From Aurantiochytrium sp. KH105 (lineage: Eukaryota > Sar > Bigyra > Thraustochytrida > Thraustochytriidae): a stretch of DNA of 64,000 bases. The notes under the pieces were generated by a model. It had not been told where the DNA came from and ran no database searches. It saw only the letters and a program-made list of their open reading frames with translations. The stretch covers positions 372,001-436,000 of the forward strand of contig BGKB01000022.1 of assembly GCA_003116975.1 (NCBI GenBank), written 5' to 3'. The position numbers and the translations under genes are program-made. Below, in pieces: positions 10,237 to 18,211 of the stretch (positions are counted from its first letter, which is position 1; each line of letters opens with the position of its first letter).

Positions 10237-10652
10237 TTTGCCTCGCGCGCTCCAAGTGAAGCACGGCACGCTTTCCAGCACGCTCTCGACCGCGTGTGCG
10301 CGCTTAGACGCGCGAGGCGAGGTCTTCTGTTCGAGTTCTGTGCTTTTACGAACGTTGACTCCAACTTCAACTTGCCAGGTCTTTTTGGCCCCTTTTCGCC
10401 CCTTTGGCAAGTGCCTTTGGCAAGGATAAGTGCCTTTGGCCAGCAACCAAGTGCCTTTGGGCCAAAGGAAAAGCAACCAAAGCAAAACAAAGCCAAGCCA
10501 AGCCGAGCCGAGCCGAGCTGCCGCGGCCTCGGGCGCGGGGGCGCGCGGCGACGCAGAGAGGCCCGGCCGCCAGCCTCGGCGGTTCCCGCGCACGCTTTTG
10601 CACGCTTTTGCGCACAGCGTGAAAACGTCTGTCCACGGAGGCCGAGGTCATC
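10237..10652. promoter_or_regulatory. Putative divergent promoter region with a triple 13-base motif
   Basis: This region lies between the reverse-strand frame ending upstream at 10236 and the PWWP gene. AAGTGCCTTTGGC occurs at 10409-10421 and 10428-10440, and with one change at 10449-10461, giving spacings of 19 and 21 bases. GC-rich pentamer-like sequence (GAGCC units) follows at about 10500-10520. The regulatory role is inferred from position only. Confidence 0.4.
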
Positions 10653-12323
10653 ATGACGGAGACGCCAGGTGCGCCTGTTGCTACGCCGAGCAAACCGCCC
10701 ACGCAAAGCGGCGGGCGCGGAGGCTGGCGCGGGGCTCATGTCCTCACCAAACGTCGCGCGTTGGAAAAGAGAGTGCTCGACCTTTTCGCCAAACAGCCGC
10801 GCGATACGCTAGCCAAGCAGGGCACCGTGCAATGGGCGAGGTTCGAAAAGGACTCCATGCGCATCCCCTGCGTCGTTGTACCAGCCACAAGATTGAGGTC
10901 CAAGAATCAACTTGTGCTCGCAAAAGAGGCCCTTGCATCGCGAAGACCCACCGTCGTCGTCTTCTGGCTCGTCTACGGGTCCTTTGGAAAGGTGCGCGTG
11001 AGCGAACTCATTCCCTACAGCATCAATGGCCCAGACCCTAATCTTGAAACAACCACGCCCGGAGGACCGCCGGGGTCCGCCACGCCGCCACCGGCCGTGC
11101 CCTCGGGCGCGACTGCAGCTCCACAAAACGACATCGAGCCCCACGGCGCTCTCTTGGAGAAAAATCGCGCCTTTCTCGATGTTGCTCGCGCCGAGGCAGA
11201 TGCCGCGGTCGAAAACCCACTCGCATACGTCGATCGCCTCAACGTGCTCTCAACCTCTGTAGCCGACGAGTCCGAAGACGCTGTGTCCACACGATCGGGC
11301 CGATCTTCCATTGCCACGCGCCGCGTTCTGCCCCCGACTTATGCTGCTCGTCCAGCCTCTTCGGGGCCCTTGCACGGTGTTGACCCGTTCGAGCCCGATT
11401 ATGCGGATCGTCTTGGCGCTCATCTTGCACGCCGCCAGCAATTACAACATCATCAGCACAACAACGCAAGTTGTGACCCGACGGCGCCTGCTGCCGTAAA
11501 TATTACAGTTCATGGACCTGCTGCTGCGGATGCCCACGCCTTTGAAGATGCGCGTGACCTTGCAAATGCACAGGCGTCGCGCCGCGACGTCGACGACCCC
11601 GTCGCCAGCGAGGGTGCGAGCGAGAACATTGAAGACAGCAATGGCGCCGAGTCAGACGGCTCCACCAGTTCCGGGGACATGAACGACTCCGATGACGATT
11701 TCGACGCCGGCGACAGCAGCGAAGACATTGAAGACGAATATCTCCCGGCCGACGTCGCCGCCGCTGCAAAAAGAAAACAAAAGGCTGCCGCCGTCGCCGC
11801 TGCTGCTGCGAAAAAGAAAAAGAAAAAAGAGAAAAAGGACAAAAAGCGAAAGAAACACAAGAAACACAAAAAGGAGAAACATAGCAAACACAAAAAGACT
11901 GATAAAGACAAGAAACGCAAGCGAGATCGATCCACGCAGGACGATGCGCAAAACCCGGACGCGACTGCCTCACCGCCTGCCCCTGGTGAAAAGGCGGCCA
12001 AGCGACCGAAAGCCGACCCCCAGACCTCTGACGCGATATCGCCGGACGAGGCCTTGAAACGCCTTGCAAAAACGAAAAAGAAACTCGAAGTTTTTGCAGA
12101 CCATCCCGAGCTCGCAATCAACGAACAAGCCGTCAACAAGGCTGTCCAGCTTCTCAAAGACCTCGCCGCATTTCCTATTACGGAGTCGCTCTTGCGCGAA
12201 TCTGCAATTGGCCCGGCCATCGCCAACCTTCGAAATCACGAGCACTCTCAAGTCAAATCCTATGCGCGCGGTCTGCGCAGTGTGTGGAAGGAGACCTTGC
12301 TGGCGCAAAGGGAAAGCGCCTGA
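10653..12323 (+). CDS. PWWP-like and TFIIS-N/IBD-like chromatin protein (LEDGF/HRP2-type architecture)
   Basis: 556 residues. Residues about 57-122 resemble a PWWP/Tudor-like reader: GTVQWARFEKDS, then RIPCVVV in the place of the Pro-Trp-Trp-Pro strand, VVVFWLVYGSFGKV, and VSELIPY at the end. PWWP domains read methylated H3K36 on transcribed chromatin. A disordered acidic middle follows, then an extreme lysine run at about 388-428, which is a likely nuclear signal and DNA contact. Residues about 463-556 look like a TFIIS-N/LEDGF integrase-binding-type helical bundle (ELAINEQ, LAAFPITESLLRESAIG, VWKETLLAQ). The layout matches HDGF/LEDGF proteins that couple methylated chromatin to elongation factors. 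The order of parts is clear; the PWWP half is divergent. Confidence 0.75.
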   Translation: MTETPGAPVATPSKPPTQSGGRGGWRGAHVLTKRRALEKRVLDLFAKQPRDTLAKQGTVQWARFEKDSMRIPCVVVPATRLRSKNQLVLAKEALASRRPTVVVFWLVYGSFGKVRVSELIPYSINGPDPNLETTTPGGPPGSATPPPAVPSGATAAPQNDIEPHGALLEKNRAFLDVARAEADAAVENPLAYVDRLNVLSTSVADESEDAVSTRSGRSSIATRRVLPPTYAARPASSGPLHGVDPFEPDYADRLGAHLARRQQLQHHQHNNASCDPTAPAAVNITVHGPAAADAHAFEDARDLANAQASRRDVDDPVASEGASENIEDSNGAESDGSTSSGDMNDSDDDFDAGDSSEDIEDEYLPADVAAAAKRKQKAAAVAAAAAKKKKKKEKKDKKRKKHKKHKKEKHSKHKKTDKDKKRKRDRSTQDDAQNPDATASPPAPGEKAAKRPKADPQTSDAISPDEALKRLAKTKKKLEVFADHPELAINEQAVNKAVQLLKDLAAFPITESLLRESAIGPAIANLRNHEHSQVKSYARGLRSVWKETLLAQRESA

Positions 12324-13189
12324 TCGTGGTTCTTCTGCACTCACAAACTCATAGGATTAATTTACGCAAACCCAAGACTTCCTTCTCTTCCTCGCGCACC
12401 AGTGGTCAGCTAGCGATAGTGTTCTTCTCGTGACCGCCTGGTTGCTCTGTATCTTGATTCGCCTTCCTTTTCCCTTGTGAAACTCCACCACCACTGAATC
12501 ACCGGTGCCGAGTGGTATATAATATCGAAAGGCCGTGACTGCCCTTCAACAACAACCACAGCAAGTCTCTCGCTCAGCTCCTCGTGCTTATCATCATTAT
12601 CATCGCGGTAGCCTACGCAGGCCTTGTGAGAAGAGCTTGGGTTACCTGCCACAGCGCTGATGTGAGCGCATGAACAATCCTTGGGACCGAACGAATCCAC
12701 CGAGAACTGTAAAGTCACGTCAGCGCCGCGTCCCGCACAGCGCTTCTCTGCCGACGGCCAGCTGGCAACAGCTGCTGCTGCAGCTTGCTCGTGAGAAAAT
12801 GTGAGGTCGGGTCGTGAGAAAATCCGAGTCGGATTACCAGCAGCACCGTCGTCAGCCCCTCCCACCCTCCGATTGTGACACCATGGCAAGTATACCAGTC
12901 ACGCTGCGGCTGTTCAGCTCCAATCAACAGCCAAGTTGTTCTCGGCGCCGCTGCGTCCAAACAGGCAGCCAATCTAGCGCAGTCTAGCGCCGTCTAGGCT
13001 TTACGTTGATTGTTCGAGGAAACCGGGGGGCTAGTCGGAGCGGGGGTCGAGTCTGCCTTTTTGACAAGGCCAGGCGAGTGTCGTTTTGAAAAGGCATATC
13101 TATAACGAGGAGGGGGGTCCGCCACTCCAAATCGGCGCCATCGACACTTTTTTGCGATTTCTTTTTCCAAGATTCTATTTAAAAATGGT
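12324..13189. other. Intergenic stretch, no gene seen
   Basis: Downstream of the PWWP gene and downstream of the convergent zinc-finger-like locus. Short reverse-strand frames (such as 12410-12889) show no domain. A small repeat, GTGAGAAAAT/CGTGAGAAAATC, occurs at about 12791 and 12811, and CTAGCGC motifs repeat at about 12974-12996. Confidence 0.55.
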
Positions 13190-13831
13190 CTATCTTACAA
13201 CTTGGGGCACTTTGGCTCTAATAATACCTGGTAGCATGGGATAAAATCCCCCTTGCGAAGAGCCTGAGCCATCACAGAACGCTTTCGGCCCTAATAAGCG
13301 CCTGAGAGTAGTCTTCGACATCACTTCATGCAAAATGGACTTCTCTTCTTCAGAAATCGCAACATAGAGTTGCTCGGTGATTGTTTGTTTGCCCTTCTTC
13401 TTGAAGAACAGCTTCTCCGGAATCTTCGAAACTCTAGCTCCTTGGAATTGCGAGCAGTTTTCATAATGCGTTGGTAAGTTGAAGCGCCACTGCAGAGATT
13501 CGCACGGACATGGCACGATCACGTTGGCCGCACTTTTCTTCACGGCAGCCATGGTGTTGTAGCGCATGCCTTGTCTCCCAACACTGGTGTCCTGGTAGGT
13601 TTTGCAGTGCGTGAGCATTTGCTCGTTTGCCGCCTTCTTGATTGTGCACGTTTCTTGACTCTCAATTCCGCACCATCCGCAAGGGTTTGGTGGGAGCAAG
13701 TGACGATGAAAATGGATGTGAGCTGCCATATGCTCGCGCAGACTTCTTTTTGCAACGTAAACGCTTTCTCCCTTTAGGTCCCCGTACACTTCGCAGACGA
13801 GACAGAGAAACTTCTCTATGACGCCGGACAT
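13190..13831 (-). CDS. Zinc-finger-like protein, downstream frame of a two-frame locus
   Basis: 213 residues, beginning two bases after the stop of the preceding reverse-strand frame. Residues about 9-40 contain CLVC, then after about 20 residues HMAAH, spaced like a C2H2 zinc finger. A second cluster, CGWCG followed by CTIKK and THCKTY, lies at about 52-80. A third pair, PCPCESLQWRF, with HYENC after it, lies near 110-130. Several zinc-binding modules in one short chain suggest nucleic-acid binding. The upstream sequence in this same frame reads sensibly for about ten more codons (GPWTLK before the Met), as expected if the two frames were once joined. Function unknown; a mobile-element origin is possible but unproven. 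Confidence 0.55.
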   Translation of the reverse strand: MSGVIEKFLCLVCEVYGDLKGESVYVAKRSLREHMAAHIHFHRHLLPPNPCGWCGIESQETCTIKKAANEQMLTHCKTYQDTSVGRQGMRYNTMAAVKKSAANVIVPCPCESLQWRFNLPTHYENCSQFQGARVSKIPEKLFFKKKGKQTITEQLYVAISEEEKSILHEVMSKTTLRRLLGPKAFCDGSGSSQGGFYPMLPGIIRAKVPQVVR

Positions 13832-13833
13832 TT

Positions 13834-14727
13834 TCAGGGTCCACGGCCCGCAATCACTTCCTCAAGACATTTTCTGCTAGTGACCCAGATGAGCGTGTCA
13901 CCCCCACGAAACGAGTCAAACGAAGTTCGAAGGGTTCTGAAGAGAGTGCGTTCCAAAGTGCTGCCCGTCAACAGCGCGAAGGGAAAGTTCTCTGCTCCTG
14001 ACTGAAATCCGATCTCAGTAGAAAGGACACCAGGACACGCAGTAAGCTTCGTGCTTTGATCTTGTGATTGGGGTTTCGAGACACCTCCAGATGTTTCAGT
14101 AGAGCTTGGTGAGCTAGAGCCAGGTGATTCCGAGGCATCTTGTGATGATGGGTCGTTCTCTAAGTCTGCGTCTGATGTGGATATGTCTGAGCGAAGGAAG
14201 GAGTGTTCGCTTTCCGCATTATCCGGAAGCTTCTTTGAGGGCCTTGCAGAATCAGCAGGAGCCTTCTCAGCCGCACGCCGCTTGAACCCAAAGCGAGCAA
14301 GCACACCCATATCTGATCCTGATGCAACCGCAAATTTCTTCGGATGCCGATTTCGCAAGAGGTGCTTCCGGAGATTGCCGTAATTGATGATTCCGTGCTT
14401 GGATACGTTTTCATTATGAAAAACGAACGACGGCTTCTTGCAAGCTGATCCGCAGCAGGATATCGCGATGGATCCTGACTTGGATCGGACGAGCTCAAAA
14501 ATCTCGCCTTCATCATTCTTGCCAAAGGGCGGGCCCTTGTTCTCCACCAGTTTACCCATAGAGTCTTGCGATGACGCGACGACAAAAAATCGAATGAAAT
14601 CCTCGTTATATTCGCCATTGAAACGCGTCTCCCAGTTGACAAATCCATCGCGATCCTCCAGGGTCGACTGCACCCACTTTTTCAAGTGATTCAACTCCCC
14701 TGACACCCAAGGAATGTCGTTAGTCAT
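13834..14727 (-). CDS. Zinc-finger-like protein, upstream frame of a two-frame locus
   Basis: 297 residues on the reverse strand. I do not recognise the family. Around residues 90-130 there is a Cys/His cluster: CCGSAC, then HNENVSKHG, then NLRKHLLRNRHPKKF. It resembles a BED/C2H2-type DNA-binding module. The next 100 residues are Ser/Thr/Asp-rich and disordered. It ends at a TGA overlapped at close range by the ATG of the next frame (TGAAAATG), in a different reading frame. It is lower in GC than its neighbours. The two frames may be one gene split by a frameshift or unseen intron, two overlapping ORFs of a mobile element, or an orphan gene. No terminal inverted repeats were seen around the pair. 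Confidence 0.55.
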   Translation of the reverse strand: MTNDIPWVSGELNHLKKWVQSTLEDRDGFVNWETRFNGEYNEDFIRFFVVASSQDSMGKLVENKGPPFGKNDEGEIFELVRSKSGSIAISCCGSACKKPSFVFHNENVSKHGIINYGNLRKHLLRNRHPKKFAVASGSDMGVLARFGFKRRAAEKAPADSARPSKKLPDNAESEHSFLRSDISTSDADLENDPSSQDASESPGSSSPSSTETSGGVSKPQSQDQSTKLTACPGVLSTEIGFQSGAENFPFALLTGSTLERTLFRTLRTSFDSFRGGDTLIWVTSRKCLEEVIAGRGP

Positions 14728-15111
14728 GGTTGCGCGCTTGGGCTTCCTAATCAGCTGTTATACTGCTGCGTGCTGCTGCGTGCTGCTGCTGCCTCCTGTT
14801 GCCTGCTGCTGCCTGCTGCGTGCTGCTGCTGCTGCTGCTGCAAATACTAATGGGTTTGTTTTCGTGGTGATTGTCAGCCGAGCGCAGTGGCCGCGGTGTG
14901 CGAAACCCAATCTATATTAAGAGTCTCTTAGGAGTATACACTAAGTAGACTGCCGGCCGGCTCAAATCGGCAAAAAAAAATGTTTTACATCCTCGTGTTC
15001 GAAATGTTTTTTCAAAACACCCCTCGAGGCCAGGCTGTTGCCAAAACGCAAATCCCGTGCGAGCGGGGCTGGCTTCTTGGCTTGCGCGGCGGGCAGGGGT
15101 GCCCGCGGGCG
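14728..15111. other. Spacer with CTG-rich repeat upstream of the GT18-like gene
   Basis: Contains an imperfect TGC/CTG trinucleotide tract at 14763-14842. The frame of the glycosyltransferase is open from 14980, but the 44 codons before 15112 do not look like a signal-anchor N-terminus. The region probably serves as a shared divergent promoter. Confidence 0.5.
14763..14842. repeat. Imperfect TGC trinucleotide repeat
   Basis: TGC units interrupted by TGCG and TGCC variants, ending in seven perfect units. Confidence 0.85.
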
Positions 15112-17196
15112 ATGATGGGGGTCTTTTCGGTATCCGCGCAGAGCCTCAAGTCGGCCGCGAGAGGAAGGACGGAGAAAGCAGCCCAAACGCAGAGGAACAA
15201 GAATGCCGCGCTCTTCGCCGTCGCGATGGCGCTCGTCCTGACCGTTCGGATCACGGTGCTCGTCTTTGTCGAAAGCACTCAAGCAACCGCGTTCTGGGCG
15301 ATGCGCGACGCGCCGTTGTCCCTGCCGCGAGATGGATGGAGCGCAGAGCACGGCCCGCTCAGAAGGGCAAAAGCGGATGCCCCTGCTACTTTTCTTCATC
15401 GTGAAGGCCACCGAAGCGGCCATCCCAATGCTTCTGCCGTCGGGCTTCATGAAGAGCACCGGAAACATTTGGAGGACAAAGATCACCACGCACGTGCCCA
15501 AGTTGCTGAAAAGAAAGACATTGCCAACGAGAAAGAAGCTTTCGATGGCGTCCAGAGTTTGGCAAATGGCAAAAACTTAAGACATGGTCATGGCAAAGTG
15601 GACTTTCTAGAGTTTCTTGCCAATTTCGAACCACACCCCACCGACACGCCTGATCCTCTGCTCAAGACGGAACCTTTTCGCTCCAATCCCTTTACGCAAA
15701 AACGTGCAGGTGCGTTCGGAAAGGTCCTCGAGGAGGCCATGCAGCTCGTCACCCGGTATTTCCAGGCGACGCCAGACAGCAAGGCCTGGAAGGCGCCATT
15801 CGGCTTCGCTTCCATGGACCGGCCGCCTCGTGTCCTCTTTTTTGAAGGTTACTGGTGGCTAAATAAACAGGACGGAAGAAAAGGTCAGACACTCGGTGAT
15901 ATTACCATTTGGGTGGACTACTATCTCGCCATGGAGAAACTCGGCGCTGAAATTGTCGGATTTCCCATGCATACAGGCAAGTATCCGAAAACAAGGAGCG
16001 AGCAAAAGGCTTACTTTGAGTCCTTTGATATGATTCTGTGTGACTTTATATCAGTGGACTTCTTCAAGAAAAAGTTTTTCAATAAAACGGTTGGCTTCGG
16101 CACTTTCGAGGACTACAAGGAATTCGTGCTACCTCGAATGTACATTCAAGATAGTTTCGGAACCGAGCCGCACTATGATGATCCCAACTGTAAGGATGGA
16201 CCACTCATTTACTGGGGCGCGAACCTCACTTCCATGGATCGTTACCTGTCGATGATCCGTGGCTATCACGAGAGCAATACGTTTGTAGGCAATGCTGCTG
16301 TCGTAACAGGCCATCGCCACCTCGACTTACTGCTCTCTGGCCATCTGCCTTCGCGCCTCGACTTCGTCAGGCGACTGGAGCACACCAGGAGCGGCCGCAT
16401 GCTGCTCGAGGCGAGTGTCACTGGCGCTCCCCGCATCGTAGAAAAGAATGCAGCGGCCAGAGAGGAAAACCGCATTGTTCGTCATTGGCTCGAACGCGGG
16501 ACTCGCGGCATTCTAACCACCGTTTCTCAACCCCAGCCCCAGCCCCAACCCCAGCCAGGTCGCCGACCTCGCAGATGGAAAGCGTTGCTGTGGGGAAAGG
16601 CTTGGAAAAAAGAACCCCACATGATTGGCCTTTACTCTCGCCAAGCGAGAATCTTGGCTGACAACATGCCTGTAATCGCCACCGTCATCGATTACCCCCG
16701 CGGACCTCTTCGTCACATTCACCCTAATATTGAGAACCGGGGTCCTCAGTCGTTTGGAGACATGCAAAACCTCTTCGATGAAGTCGCCATTGTCGTAAAC
16801 TTTGGCGTATACAGTGCTCTCGGCCACGTCGCCACGGAGGCACTCTCGCATGGAGCCATGCTCTGGATGGGCGATGTTCCCATCAACTTTGAAGGCGACA
16901 AACCAATTCGAAAGACCTACACAAGTACCCATCCTCATTTTGAGGCGGACCCGGGCCCTCCCATGGTACAAAAGCTCAATCTCGGCGATCGTGCAGAGGT
17001 GGTGCGTCGCTTGGATCGCTTTAAGGCCTACTTCGACTCCAATCGGTGCGATAATGTCGAGGATCGGGAGGAGTGCCAGCTTTTCAAGTTTCATCAAAAG
17101 CATGGAACTCCCATCCCAGACTTTACTGTACCATCTCTCCTTGTGCGGATCAACGACCTTTTGCACAAGGCGGTTCGCGAGAACCGCCGCAACTAA
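15112..17196 (+). CDS. GT18-like (MGAT5-type) glycosyltransferase, type II membrane protein
   Basis: About 694 residues from the tandem ATGs at 15112/15115; the frame is open from 14980, so a longer start cannot be excluded. A hydrophobic signal anchor, LFAVAMALVLTVRITVLVFV, lies about 32-53 residues after this start, with a basic cytosolic tail before it. That is the usual Golgi type II layout, followed by a stem. The catalytic part carries FFEGYWW and, near the C-terminus, HVATEALSHGAMLW. It then shows an SxHPHFE block like the one in alpha-1,6-mannosyl-glycoprotein beta-1,6-N-acetylglucosaminyltransferase (MGAT5, family GT18). Such enzymes branch complex N-glycans from UDP-GlcNAc. A PQ dipeptide repeat (five PQ units, about 16531-16560) interrupts the domain. 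Exact donor and acceptor are not determinable here. Confidence 0.68.
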   Translation: MMGVFSVSAQSLKSAARGRTEKAAQTQRNKNAALFAVAMALVLTVRITVLVFVESTQATAFWAMRDAPLSLPRDGWSAEHGPLRRAKADAPATFLHREGHRSGHPNASAVGLHEEHRKHLEDKDHHARAQVAEKKDIANEKEAFDGVQSLANGKNLRHGHGKVDFLEFLANFEPHPTDTPDPLLKTEPFRSNPFTQKRAGAFGKVLEEAMQLVTRYFQATPDSKAWKAPFGFASMDRPPRVLFFEGYWWLNKQDGRKGQTLGDITIWVDYYLAMEKLGAEIVGFPMHTGKYPKTRSEQKAYFESFDMILCDFISVDFFKKKFFNKTVGFGTFEDYKEFVLPRMYIQDSFGTEPHYDDPNCKDGPLIYWGANLTSMDRYLSMIRGYHESNTFVGNAAVVTGHRHLDLLLSGHLPSRLDFVRRLEHTRSGRMLLEASVTGAPRIVEKNAAAREENRIVRHWLERGTRGILTTVSQPQPQPQPQPGRRPRRWKALLWGKAWKKEPHMIGLYSRQARILADNMPVIATVIDYPRGPLRHIHPNIENRGPQSFGDMQNLFDEVAIVVNFGVYSALGHVATEALSHGAMLWMGDVPINFEGDKPIRKTYTSTHPHFEADPGPPMVQKLNLGDRAEVVRRLDRFKAYFDSNRCDNVEDREECQLFKFHQKHGTPIPDFTVPSLLVRINDLLHKAVRENRRN

Positions 17197-18211
17197 CCTG
17201 ATGTCACAACAGCTTTACAGACTCCTGAAAACTTTGTAGCGATCGATAAACCAACAGATAGAAGTATGTATTCCCTCTCGTTTCTTGACCAGTATGATTT
17301 TTTCTCTTGACGGCGAGGACGCCCGCCGGCTCGATCAATTCGTTCTGGACGCGTCGGTTCACCCGCGGCCTCTCTCTTCTGCAGCTTGTTTGTCCGTGTC
17401 GACTTTCATCTCATCGCACTCCATCCACCATCGTGGCGACTCCACCATCCACCCCTCCATTCCACCCACACGACACATCATCAAGGCCGTCCATAAGACC
17501 GCTTCTTCGCCTCCCCCAAGCCACCCCCGGGCGGGCGGACCCTCCTGGACCATTCGCGCTCTTTTGCGTGTGAGTGTGAAGTGAAAGTCACAGCTAGCAG
17601 TAAATCCCGGTCTCCCAGGAGCCTACGCTCTACTAACCTAACCCAAACCAAGGCCAGCTGCGTGTGCGATTAACATGTACGTAAGACGTATAATAGGGAA
17701 GGAAGAAGGCCGGGTTAGCCAGCCGAGGCAGGCATGGTGGTCGGCTCCGGGCGGGAGCGCTCCCGGTCGCCGCCATCTTCGCCGTCGTCGTCGTGGTCCT
17801 GGAGGGCGAGAGCGCCGCGAGCGGGCGATGAAATGGACAAGCCCGCGTTCGCAGACAGTGGGTTCTGGCCGGTCGGTTGGAGCCTGTTGCCTTGCGCGCG
17901 GCACGGCAGGCAGCCTGGGAGAGGGCGCCGAGCACGTGTAGAGGCCTGACTAACCGCTACGAGAGGCAGCCAGCGTGCAAGCCAGCAAGCAAGCAAGCCA
18001 GCCAGCAAGCAGGGAATAGTCTGTAGTAAGCAGGAGAGAGGCGGCGGAGTCCATCCGGTCGCGGCATCGCCCGATCGACGATCGATCGATCGCTCGCGCG
18101 GCGCTCGCTGGGACCGCGGCGGCGGAGCGGCTGACCGCGCGGGCGTCCGTTGCCTCGCCTCGAGGAGGCGGCGGCGCGCAGCAGCGGCGGGTGGAGGGCG
18201 GCGCACGCTAG
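17197..18211. other. Intergenic stretch, no gene seen
   Basis: Contains the 3' end of the GT18-like gene and GC-rich leader sequence of the next gene, with GATC repeats near 18070-18095 and AAGC/CAGC units at 17976-18012. Short frames on both strands carry no domain. Confidence 0.55.
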
